Assembly (NCBI GenBank): GCA_016110215.1
Contig: JADWQD010000014.1
Span: 310,001 to 374,000 of the forward strand
Direction: 5' to 3'
Length of the DNA stretch: 64,000 bases
From: Capronia americana
Taxonomy: Eukaryota; Ascomycota; Eurotiomycetes; Chaetothyriales; Herpotrichiellaceae
Part shown: positions 33,377-43,720 of the stretch, in pieces
Position numbering within the stretch: the first letter of the stretch is position 1
Layout of the letters: each line of letters starts with the position of its first letter
The notes under the pieces: model-generated
Told to the model about the DNA's origin: nothing
Seen by the model: only the letters and a program-made list of their open reading frames with translations
Databases searched by the model: none
Program-made: the position numbers and the translations under genes

Positions 33377-34596
33377 TGAGGTGACTGCACACAATCTACC
33401 AACCTTTTTACGTATCGATCAAATTGATCTACCATCTTGGGGTCCTTTCATGGGAGTCACGCTTGGACATACAGAGCACTCGGTACACATGTACATCACG
33501 GGACACCGAAAAAAGGGAACAATGCCAAAGCCGGCCAGGTGAAAGGAGCAGATTAAGTACAAATCCCGGAGTTGAATCGGATGGATTGAAGGAACGAAAG
33601 GAGGGTTTGCTCCAGAATGGGAAAGCAAAAAGTCCACGTCAACGTCAATGTCAATGTCAAGGGCATTCTCATTCGGAGTATACTGTATCTATTTCAACAC
33701 GCAAGCAAGCAAGCAACGATTGAACGAGACGAGCTGCGTTTTTGATTCCACGTCTATGGCTGAGGCGAGGACATGGGGAAATTGAGCGGCGCAACGCCTC
33801 GACTATCTTATGTATTCAATATGTGTGTGACTACTCCCGTACTGGGGGCGCTACGTACCTACTGTACCTTGAATGTCCTCGAGAAGGATCGACGGCCCTT
33901 CTTACATACAGTACCTCACCTAGAAGTGACTTTCACCCCCGAACACGACAAGGAACGAATATGCTTCCGTGCAAATATTCAATTTCAAACATCCGTTATA
34001 TTCAGTACGCCTTGTGTCGCTTTATAGTCATGGCCTTGACCTTTTGTCTTCCAGCACCTACATATTTCGGAAAGGCAAAGCAGAATACCGCCCTTTGTAC
34101 AGTACATGCGTGCCGGGCAAAGCCCTGAGCCCAATTTGCAGGTTGCATCACTTTGCCGCCGTCCTGTCGTGTCAACAGCCAGAGTCAGAATCTGTGTCCA
34201 GCCCCCTGTTTGTGCTTCGTCCTCCGCCTTGGTCTTTCTCCCTTTTCCTTCTCTCGCCAGGGCTCACCTGTACACCTATAGCAGATTCTGACACTCCATA
34301 AGACTCCTCGAAACGTCTGTACACTCATTTGGAGATGAAGCCACGGATTGCATCAGCTCACGGCCTCCCTCCTTCCCATACCCAAACTCCACCATCCATA
34401 TCCTTTGTATTCATAAAATCTTCAGCGTCATGAACTCATAAGATCATACTGCCACCGGTGCGCCACGCGTGCTCCACAGAGCTCATCAGGCTCTCCGGCC
34501 GCTCTTCTATCTTTTAGGGCCACCCTGTTTGTGATCTCGGTTGGATCATCAGACCATTCCCCCCCGCCTTTTCGAACAGTAATTTTTTTCACGTCA
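33377..34596. other. Convergent 3' spacer
   Basis: 1.2 kb between the aquaporin (+) and RasGEF (-) stops. Contains short direct repeats such as ACGTCAATGTCAATGTCA (33636-33659). No gene recognised. Confidence 0.45.
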
Positions 34597-37500
34597 CTAA
34601 CGCCGCAACCAATCGAACTTTTTCCGGGGATCAGCCCCAGTCTGCTGCGGTTCAATCTGCACACTACGGTCGTACAATTCACTTCGTGGGTCTGCAGAGT
34701 CCTCCGATTCCTCTAGAATTTTGGTCTCCAAGATCAATTTGGTGATTTCGTCGGATCGGACAGACCGGGGCGGGAAGTTGTAGGGGTTCTCCAGGCTCCG
34801 CTGAATGCCGACAATTACGTCTCCCATGATCTCAAACTTCTTCCAGTTGATGTTCGTTCCAATGAAAGTTTGGTTCGCTGAAGCTGCCATTGTAAGGTCT
34901 TGTCGCACGAGCGGAAGGAACGGGATTCGCTCTCCGGGAGAATTATCCCATGCCATCCGATATGCGGCGTGAGACCTTGATATTCCCATCAAGATCGTCA
35001 GCCTCAAAAATTGCTTCTGAACCTCCGGCGGTGTGAGATCTCGGGTGGCAGTCAGACGAGCGATCTCATGGCCAGTGATTCCCGCCACAATCGCTCCAAG
35101 CGAGTTGTAATTGTTGAGTTGTCGCACTTTCCAAGCCAACGCCATGAATTTTTCCAATGCTCTCGCTCGATGCTTTGGCTTGTCACGAAAAAGTATCATG
35201 CCGGAAACGAATAACGCCAGATGGTTAAAGTTCTTCACCATGGCGCCGATGTTGTCGGGGGAGCGGGATTGTCGCCTCTGCGACGTCGACAGGGAAACAT
35301 GCCGAACGAAATCTCGAGGGCGTATTGCCGAATACATGGTCCAATCAATCCTGGTAATTTCCCTTGCCATGTCATCGATGGGTGTTTCCATGTACTGATG
35401 CCACTGGAGCTTGCTCAACCGAATGCGAGGTATCGGCTTGAATCGTTCAGCTTCCATCTTAGCACTCTCCAATTGTATGTAATTCGCATAGGATTGGCTG
35501 GAAGAGTTGTTTGACCTGATCATGCTCGAAGACATCGAGGCAGTATTAGATCCGCGTCCGGATGAAATTGCACTGTCTTCATCGTCACTGTCGTCATCTT
35601 CACGTCGTACTTTGTGATTAGGTCCTCTTTTCTTCTCGGTGCCTGACAGTGGCAAAGATGATGACGACGAGGTATTCTGGTGATTGCTGGTACCACTCCT
35701 TTTGCTCAGTGGGGATGGAGTATCGTCAAAGGCCCAATCTAGATCTTCATCTGGAACAATGGTGTCCAAGTTGTTACCGATCTCTCGCGCTGCGGGGGCG
35801 AACACCTTGCTCTTTTCGATACTTTGCACAAATGGGATTGCAAAATCACGTGCCGGACCGGGAGCAAAGTCTCCTGGGTACGTGGCAGTCCACTGAGCCA
35901 GGACTTGAAGGTACCGCAGCATCTCGGCAACTTTGGTGAAGTGCACCATCTTGCTGCTTTCGACCTTCATAAACTGATCGATGATTGCAGTCAGGAGTCT
36001 CTGAGGGGTTGCGAAACACCGGTACAGGCACAAGAATGAAGGAACAAACTTTGAATCGGTCTTGCTCGCCGGCAGTAGCAGCAGCTTGTCAACCAGCTCC
36101 TGGAAGGGCACGCCAGGTTCCGAGGTTGCGTCTCGGCCCATTTTCAGACCGTTCAACAGGGGCCCCAGTGTCTCCACTTCTGTCTTCGGGGACAGATTGT
36201 GCGAGTCGTCATCCATGTCGAGAAAGGTCTGGTTTACCCGGCTGTCCCCGGTGGAAGTCGATTCAGGGCGAAGCATTGACTTGACAAAGTAGGAATCGGG
36301 TGTTTCGGGCACCACAGTTGTGCTCGCCTCTGGTGACATTAGCTTGCTGGTATAGTCGCCTGAGGATACGGGTGTCTGGGGGTCTGCGCGTCGACGTTGT
36401 GGTTGAGAAGCAGCAGCAGTGTCCAGTCGTAGTGGTGTCCTTCGGGGAGCAGTAGCTTCATCCTCTGATCCTGATATTTCGCTAGCTTCGTTCTCCGACT
36501 CAATGAGTGCTTGGCGCACCGACAGATTCAGCAAGAACTCTTTCGACTTGGAGACTTGCAGGCGCTGGTTCGACCGGCTCCGGCTTCGACTTGTCTTCGG
36601 TGATGGATCTCTTGATATCACCCGCTGACTGCTGGAAGATTCCGTTGAGCTGTAAGAAGACTTGCTTGCCCGGATCGATGCTCGCGGAGAGGCAATGACT
36701 CGGTGTATCATCGCAAGGAAACACTGCTTGGTATTCTCCGACGAGTTCGCGGAGACTTCGGCGATTGCAACCTTGGCTAGGGTACGACGGACTTGCTCAT
36801 GAAACCGAGAACTGACTTGACGAGCTTTCTCGTTTACATCGCATTTGGCAGCAACAAGCATGCAAGGCACACCGGTGTTGATCATGGATGCTATAAAGAC
36901 ATCAGCAGCGTGCATTGCGGGGTAGGAGGGACGGGATAGCTGATGGCTGGCAGAAGAAACCATCGACATATAGCAGGGCGGCACTTACTCAGAGCGGCAG
37001 GGATGTCGGCGACGCTTTCTTTGTCAGCGACGTCGTACAGACAGAAGACACCGTCAACTTCTGGGAGGGGAACACCGTTCACGTATGCGGGCCATTCAAT
37101 TCGGCGCTCGCTACTGAAATCGACATCGTCGAATAGCAGCTCGATGAGTTGGATGCGATAGTACTTGTCCTTAATGACAACCTGGGTCGAGGTCCGGGAC
37201 CGCTGGCTGCCGATGGCGTTCCGAATGAACGTCGTCTTTCCAGAGTTGCGAGATCCCAGAACTAACAAGTTGACGGAGGAGCTCGACTCAAAGTCACTTG
37301 CCTGGAATCACTAGTCAACCCGGATATTCCTCCTTCTAGGGAGTGCGGCCTGCATCGACACAGAGGGACTACGTACCTTGGCTGACGGCTTTGCTTCGAG
37401 AGTATACTCGGATACCTGATGCCGTTCCGAGTGTTGTCGCGTCGTCGGCCTGCCGTCTGGAGACGTAAGGGATTCTACTCGACCATGGGATTTCGTGCTT

Positions 37501-37664
37501 CTATGACTGGAATCCGGGGCCTTGGTCACGGCCGATGGACGCCTCTGGTGCTGTTCTTTCCGACGATCGACGGTAGGAGCCGAGTTGTGCCGTTCCCTGG
37601 TTTTGAGAGGGGGCTCGGCAGCTTTTGCATCGAGAGAACGATATCTCTCGGACCGCGAATTCAT
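34597..37664 (-). CDS. RasGEF with an N-terminal degenerate Ras-like G domain
   Basis: Guanine-nucleotide exchange factor for Ras-type GTPases, fused to its own GTPase-like module. Exons 37664-37377, 37301-36989 and 36890-34597 give 964 residues. Residues 1-96 are basic and disordered. The G-like domain covers about 105-260: P-loop GSRNSGKT at 112-119, then DGVFCLYDVADKES and PCMLVAAKCDVN (in place of NKxD), then EVSANSSEN (like G5). The DxxG switch II motif is missing, so GTP hydrolysis is doubtful. A Ser-rich linker follows. RasGEF_N is at about 455-590 (PLLNGLKMGRD, CLYRCFATPQRLL), and the catalytic CDC25-type domain at about 700-920 (ITRIDWTMYSAIRPRDFVRH, FNHLALFVSGMI, LGAIVAGITGHEIARL). 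Exons 2 and 3 join as PAAL-T-SMINTGVPC. RasB lies 17 kb away and is one possible substrate. Confidence 0.88.
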
Positions 37665-40216
37665 GGCTCTGGGCTTGGCGGGACCGTGAGCCGCAAATCA
37701 GTGCATAGCTCGCGGATGATTGACAAGCTCTGGTTGATCCTTTTCGACGTCGAGTGTTGCAAATGGTGGACAACCAAATGGCTGGGAGAGAGTGGAGGTC
37801 ATGGATTCCGGGGATGTCGAGACACCAAGTCAATGGGTCTTTGTGACAAAGTCGGAGGAGAGCGATCCGGTTAGCAAGCTACCAGAGCTCCGTGTCAAGG
37901 AAAGAAACGGACAGGTGGTAGAGCGGGTCTCTGGTCGACTGGGCCCCGTTCCGGCGTCTGGTGATGCTAGAGGGAACGAGATCCTCGACCGAACTCGCGG
38001 CGTTGGAACGAGCTTGCAGAGGGAACAGGAGATGAGGATTGAGCGAGTGTCGATCTCAGCAGAGTTGGAAGGAGAATTGAGGTCTTGTATTGGTGGGTGT
38101 GGATATGTCAGGGCCCGAGGCTGGATCGATGTGGAGAGTGTATGTCCAAGCTCTCAATCTAGCGGTACACAGTCGAGTGGCCTGGGCCTCAGTCCGCTCG
38201 GTCGACGGCTGGATCCCACGTGAAGGAAACGGTAGGGGCAGATGCAGCGATGGGCAGTCACCAGACGGGACTGGGGAGGAAATACTGAGTCTGAGAAAGA
38301 GAATTAGAAATGATGGAACACAGGAAGATAGCGATGTAGCAGAGGAAATTGAACGCGAACTGAAAGTCCCCCGAACCTGGCGAGGTTCTGCTAGCAGCTA
38401 GCAGCGTGACGGTGGATTTGACGAGAGGTTCGGCCCCATGTGAAGACGCAGTGGTCGGCTGCGATGGACGTGGAGAGTCTCTTTGGATGTTCGGAAACAT
38501 CTGCCTCTCACAGCGCAGCCCACTGTCAGGTACCATGCCAAAGGCGACGGTGGGAGCGAGCGCAAAACTGCGGCGTGCAGCTTGATGCAGGAACTAACAG
38601 AAAGCGCCAAAGGGAGGAAGGTGCACGGTGGGCTTCCCGCCAGTCAAGTTCCGCGGCCATTGGCGAGATTACTGCCCCGATCCTAGTCGCAGCCTGGCGG
38701 TCCTGCTCCCGCCCGCCGCCGCCATGCACGATCAGGATTGCGCTGTGACCTAACTGCACTGGTACTGTGCTCATAAATCGAGGGATCGAGAGTCGTCTTT
38801 TCTGACGAGCTCAGCGGGTGCCCGCGAGTGCCCTTTCGCGGGTCAGGCGGGCGAGCCTGACATGAGTACTCATGCACAGCTCGACAGCATGCCCGTCCTG
38901 TCTCGAGGCTGTGGACCGCCGACAAGAATTAGTGTGTACTGGGGGTGCTTGATGCCCCGGGGAAGATCGCACGCGAAAAGCTGCACAGCCTCCAAGACGC
39001 ACAACAAGGAGCCGCGCTTGGATTTCGAGTCTGTGGCTTGCATCAACTACTGCCTCCTCTGTCCTCGTCCTCTGCTCACTCATTCCTCTTCCACCCTTCC
39101 AGTCACATCAACTCCGGTTACATCATTCCTGCATAACTGCATGTTGTCCAATGACATATTCCTCGTCGGAGAGGGACATGTCTGTCACGTTGATTCACGT
39201 GTGCTAGAAATTCTGCTGCGTGCAGTAGCCTGGGTCAAAGCCCAATCCCAACCCATCCTTGTCAGGGGCCCTTAGACGGTCTCAACGACATCTCCACCCC
39301 GCTGCACCCTGCATGCCACCAGAACTCAAAACGCTGCAGCACCAAATCCCTCTTTTCTCGATCCGACGCCTGCTTCTTCGGCTCAAGACGCAGCGTGCAC
39401 TCTCGCTCCAACAGCTTATGTATGACTGCGCGAACAGAGCGGCCTCTGAAGGTCCTCCTTGTCCCATATGGTATAGCATGAGAAGCATGGGAAGCATCGT
39501 GGCCAAGGACGCCCGTCTCCACAAACTCGGCCTACGCCATGGTGAAAGCCTTGTTGTTCCTTCACTGTTTGGATCGGTTTTCCGGTCTTAGGCCGGGATT
39601 ACTGTGTCTTTCACGCCTGTCTTCGTGGAGAGACACCCAATACCAATTTGGTCCATGGCCATCAACAAATCTGCGACGCCCGTTCATGCCTCTGATATCC
39701 CGTGTCCTTCGTATGCATACAGGGTCCGTCCATTTGCCAATGTTTCTATGGTCACCTTGGTCAAAGTGGCGGTCTCTCCCAATTGCCCCGCGCCACCAAC
39801 AAGTCCATAGTAAACTCATTTTCCAAGCCACCCGTTCCCCCTTTTAGCATTCAGCTTCAGCCCTCTGGCCGTCCATGGCGCTCGCCATACTACATTCGGT
39901 GTTATGCTCTCGCATTTCTCCTTTTCCGCCTTTTGTGGCACCGAGTGACCGAGCTGGAATGAGATTTAGCGATCTTTTTGGGGTGAGGTTTTGAGCCTCG
40001 TGCCGTCATGAGCTCGCCTAAATTCGCTGCGGGAGAAAAGGTGGGCGGAAAACGTGGCATTCTGACAGCGCCAACTCCATGGCACCCGTCAAGCGCATTC
40101 GTGGCATTTCAATATAAACTGGACGGCGGCCCGTGCTGGAATGTGGTGTTACCCACCTCACGTGTGTTGCATCAACCCGCCCCACGTTCGCTCTCTTTGA
40201 CTGATACCTGGGAATA
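37665..40216. other. 2.5-kb divergent intergenic region
   Basis: Lies between the RasGEF (-) and the disordered-protein gene (+). The part from about 39050 on is C/T-rich and looks like promoter plus long 5' UTR. Several short open frames exist on both strands; none has recognisable domains or convincing splice partners. Confidence 0.4.
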
Positions 40217-41896
40217 ATGTCGTCGATGTATTCAGCTGATCGTGCTGATCGTGCCAGCCGAAGAGCGAGCACCAGATCTGTCGGGCAAGCTATACAGAGG
40301 ACTCGAGCATGGATGGTAGATGGGCAAGACCGATCGACAACTCCATCGACCGTCTCGACACTGTCGAACCATAGCAGCAAGGAGGATGATCTCGATCTCG
40401 ACTCGCTATTCAAGCGGTTGGACAAATACACAGCCGAAATGGAAGAAGTAGAGGAGCGGCTGAGACGGGCTCGGAGCAATTCTGAAAAGTCCGACGGCAT
40501 AAACATCAAGCGCTTTTCGTTCGAGGAAAGCTACTCACCGGATATGAACCGAGCTTCGAAGCAATCCGAGCCGTCAAGGAGCTCGTCCAAAGGATCCCGG
40601 CACCGGCATGCCTCATTCGATGGCGTGAAGGAGGATGAAGGCCAAGCACAAGTTGAATCACCAAGGAGTTCCAGCTTGTCCAACGGATCTCGCAGCAGAT
40701 GTGCTTCACTGAACGTGCCACAAAAGTCCGAGAAGGCCTCGGTCGTTGATGATGCAAGAAAAGAAGCTCTTGCCGCATCGCACGACCACGCTCAGCGACA
40801 AGAAGAACAGGAAGAGCAGGACGATAATCCTCGGCCAGCAGTGTTTGGGGACTGGAGGGCATGGGCTGAGCAGCAATTTCCCTCCACACAGCCGAAGCAG
40901 GAACGTAGCAGTAGCAGATATTCGGACAGGATGGAGTCCATTCGAATTTCGCCGACTCACACGTTTCTCTGGAAGAGACTATCTCCATCGCCGCCTTTGA
41001 AGGAGACTCGCCGGAGCCCGACTCTGCGGAAAGCCCACACGCCGAGTCCGGCCATGGAGGAGCAGGTCGAAAGCGAATCAGATTGCGATGTATACTTACC
41101 CGAGGACGATGAGCCCGGTCCGTCAATTCCAACACCTTGGTCTCTACCGCCGAGAAGCTCGAGTAAAAGAGTGGTGAGCGACGAGTCTCTGCCGCCCAGA
41201 AGCTCGAGCAGGAGGGTGATAAGTGATGAAGTTGTGCAGGAACAAGAGAATACGCCAGCCAGACCGGCTCTCCGCAGAAGGATGACTACCAGTGATGGAC
41301 GGCCATCGATCAGAAACGGTGGATTCTGGTCCGATCACAGCGTCGGTCTATTCAACCAAGACGACGTACCACCCGTTCCTGCGTTGTCCCAATCAAATTC
41401 AAACGCGACATTGAAATCAAGCCCGCCGCTTACACCTTTGACGATTGGCGATCCCAGAGAGGACCAACTCCGTCGAGAGCTGGAGACTTTGTCAATCCAA
41501 GATGGTGCAGAGGCGCTTGAGCACCGATACAAGAAGCGACGTCCACCCATGCTCAATCTGCTCGATTCTGATGACGAGAGGGAAGAATCGACACCCATCG
41601 CGACTCCGTCAGAGCCAGACCACTCGAATTCATTGCATGATGAAGACGACGAGGACGCCCGCAGTCTCCGACCGAGACCACGACGGCGCAAAAGCATATT
41701 CAGTATATTCCAGAGGAAGTCACCTGTTGAAAAGCTGATTGACATGTACTTCGATGACGAGCCGGAAAAGAAGCCAGTTCCCAAGAGGCGGTCGACTCGG
41801 TCCAGAAGAGGATCTCCCATACCGGAAAAGTTGCCGATGAGTCCAGCAATCCCACCTCAATTCCAAGCCCTCCACGAAAAGCAGACCTCCCTCTAA
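40217..41896 (+). CDS. Unidentified disordered protein
   Basis: Single exon, 559 residues. The only predicted structured element is a short charged helix at about 57-85 (LDSLFKRLDKYTAEMEEVEE). The rest is Ser/Arg/Pro/Glu-rich and disordered. Near residues 308-336 an imperfect tandem repeat appears: PPRSSSKRVVSDESL followed by PPRSSSRRVISDEV. A basic SLRPRPRRRKSIFSIFQRKS segment near 500 could be a membrane- or nucleus-targeting element. No family recognised. Coding status is supported by the 1.7-kb open frame. The stop is only 14 bp from the stop of the convergent HIT gene, so their transcripts must overlap. Confidence 0.78.
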   Translation: MSSMYSADRADRASRRASTRSVGQAIQRTRAWMVDGQDRSTTPSTVSTLSNHSSKEDDLDLDSLFKRLDKYTAEMEEVEERLRRARSNSEKSDGINIKRFSFEESYSPDMNRASKQSEPSRSSSKGSRHRHASFDGVKEDEGQAQVESPRSSSLSNGSRSRCASLNVPQKSEKASVVDDARKEALAASHDHAQRQEEQEEQDDNPRPAVFGDWRAWAEQQFPSTQPKQERSSSRYSDRMESIRISPTHTFLWKRLSPSPPLKETRRSPTLRKAHTPSPAMEEQVESESDCDVYLPEDDEPGPSIPTPWSLPPRSSSKRVVSDESLPPRSSSRRVISDEVVQEQENTPARPALRRRMTTSDGRPSIRNGGFWSDHSVGLFNQDDVPPVPALSQSNSNATLKSSPPLTPLTIGDPREDQLRRELETLSIQDGAEALEHRYKKRRPPMLNLLDSDDEREESTPIATPSEPDHSNSLHDEDDEDARSLRPRPRRRKSIFSIFQRKSPVEKLIDMYFDDEPEKKPVPKRRSTRSRRGSPIPEKLPMSPAIPPQFQALHEKQTSL

Positions 41897-41910
41897 GGCA
41901 AGGAACCATC

Positions 41911-42469
41911 CTACTCTGGATCTCCGCCAGACCTGTTCGGATTCATCCCAGTCGCCAACTCTGCAAAGGCCTTGATCCCGGAGGCATCTGCGTTTTCTGA
42001 ATTCAATTGACTGGCCAGGATCCTCATGGCATGTGCAATACGTTTCTCGGGAGAACTCTGGTATCTCTGGCCGCGAGCATTGGAATTGGACGGATCGTCG
42101 CCATGATCGTTACCTGTGGCAGTGTCGAAGATGTACTTGAGTTTGACGCGCAGATTTGGATATTGGTCGAAGAGCTTTTGCAACCTTGGACCTTGCGTTA
42201 AACTGTCGCCGCATGCGACGGCTTCGGTTGATGCTGGGCTTGGTTGAGATTTCGGGGGGGATGTCGGATTGGCAGTAGTTTCGCTGGCCGGGTGCGTACA
42301 ATGACTTTTATGGGTTTTGAAACATGGCAAAGAACAACTATTCATGATATGGGTTAATGATCGTTAAATGTAATTCGAATGAACAAAGGACGAACCTCGA
42401 GGCCCTACATGACGGACAGTGGTACTTGGAGGTCTGGTTTCCGCAAACGCGACAGACCTCCATCGACAT
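41911..42469 (-). CDS. hit1: HIT zinc-finger protein, Hit1/ZNHIT3-like
   Basis: HIT fingers of this type take part in box C/D snoRNP assembly (yeast Hit1, human ZNHIT3). Exons 42469-42396 and 42337-41911, with a 58-nt intron (GTTCGT...GAATAG), give 166 residues; yeast Hit1 is of similar size. The finger is split by the intron: VCRVCGNQTSKYHCPSCRAS in exon 1 and SCSLPCFKTHKSHC in exon 2, giving the CxxC...CxxC...C...C/H pattern. The C-terminal part (DQYPNLRVKLKYIFDTATG, then KRIAHAMRILASQLN) fits the Hit1/ZNHIT3 helical domain. Met1 and Met3 are both possible starts. It shares a 300-bp upstream region with the divergent NFU1 gene. Confidence 0.87.
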
Positions 42470-42769
42470 GGGATTGAGAGTGTCCCTTGAGAAACACAGC
42501 AACCACTGTAGGCTTACATAGAGCAACCAGCTTTTCGAGCCACAAGAGCAGCCGTTAGACAATCTTTCCTTCTGCAGTGATTGGTCTTTGACATTTCTTA
42601 GACGCTGACAAATGGAAACGAGAAATACTGGCTCGCTCCACGTGATCTGCGTGGGCGTTACGTCATTTCTGGGCGCTTGAAAGACATTTTGGAATTGGGG
42701 AAGTCGCCATCAACACCAAACCATTATCTTCAGCTCTCCGAGTGAACGTTAGCTGAACCTGCAATATCG
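42470..42769. promoter_or_regulatory. 300-bp bidirectional promoter of hit1 and NFU1
   Basis: Two divergent start codons are only 300 bp apart, so both promoters must share this stretch. A CCACGTGATC sequence at about 42639-42648 contains a CACGTG E-box core, the type bound by bHLH factors such as Cbf1. Its role here is not established. Confidence 0.5.
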
Positions 42770-43720
42770 ATGATATACATGATGCGCGGTATCATCCCCT
42801 CACAGTCTTTGCGTACTCTTGCGCGGTCGAGGACGCAGCTGCCTCTGAGCCAGGTGTGTCGCGCTTGCAGTGCTCGAAACGTCCACCAATCTGTTCGAAC
42901 ACCTGCGATCACCTCATATTCTCGCCGGCGACCTCTGCTACAACCTATCTACCAGAAAGCGGCACCAGCGGCACCACGCCGGTCAATATACATTCAAACC
43001 CAGTCGACGCCCAATGCCTCGGCCTTAAAATTCCTCCCAAACCACCCTGTCCTGCCCGAGGGATTTCCTTCGACCTTCTTAGAATATAACTCTCCCCGAT
43101 CGACGCTGGCTGCACCTCACCCGTCACCTCTGGCGGCCAGACTGCTTGACGTTGACGGTGTGTCCTCGGTCTTCTACGGACCTGACTTCATCACGGTGAC
43201 GAAAGCAGAGGACGTGAACTGGGCGCACGTCAAGCCTGAGATCTTTTCGCTTATTACTGAAGCAATCACATCTGGCGAGCCGCTCGTCAACACGGTGGAA
43301 AAATCTACGTCTGCGGAAGATGGCCAGGGTGGCCTAGGAGAAGATTCATTAGCTGCCAATGACGAGGATGATGAAGTGGTGGCCATGATCAAAGAGCTGC
43401 TGGAAACCCGCATCAGACCGGCCATCCAGGAGGATGGCGGCGACATCGAATTTCGAGGGTTTGACAACGGGCTTGTAAGCTTGAAACTGCGCGGCGCGTG
43501 TCGGACCTGCGATTCGAGCACGGTCACATTGAAGAATGGCATTGAATCCATGTTGATGCACTATATTGAAGAAGTCAAGGGCGTCAACCAAGTGCTGGAC
43601 GAGGAGGAGGTGATCGCCATTAAGGAATTTGCCAAGTTTGAAGAAAAGCTGCGACAACAGAAGGGACCGGAGGCAGCGCCCTCGACGGTTGGTAAAGGCA
43701 GCCTTGACTTTGTCGAGTGA
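42770..43720 (+). CDS. nfu1: NFU1-type mitochondrial Fe-S cluster scaffold
   Basis: NFU1 delivers iron-sulfur clusters to lipoate synthase and other mitochondrial enzymes. Single exon, 316 residues. The N-terminus (MRGIIPSQSLRTLARSRTQL and on to RRSIYIQTQ) is Arg/Ser-rich with no acids: a mitochondrial presequence of about 75 residues. The Nfu_N domain spans about 78-165 (LKFLPNHPVLPEG, GVSSVFYGPDFITVTK). The NifU-like C-terminal domain spans about 205-285 (LLETRIRPAIQEDGGDIEFR), with the cluster-binding CxxC at Cys244-Arg-Thr-Cys247. The acidic linker between domains is typical. Met4 or Met5 are alternative starts. Confidence 0.94.
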   Translation: MIYMMRGIIPSQSLRTLARSRTQLPLSQVCRACSARNVHQSVRTPAITSYSRRRPLLQPIYQKAAPAAPRRSIYIQTQSTPNASALKFLPNHPVLPEGFPSTFLEYNSPRSTLAAPHPSPLAARLLDVDGVSSVFYGPDFITVTKAEDVNWAHVKPEIFSLITEAITSGEPLVNTVEKSTSAEDGQGGLGEDSLAANDEDDEVVAMIKELLETRIRPAIQEDGGDIEFRGFDNGLVSLKLRGACRTCDSSTVTLKNGIESMLMHYIEEVKGVNQVLDEEEVIAIKEFAKFEEKLRQQKGPEAAPSTVGKGSLDFVE

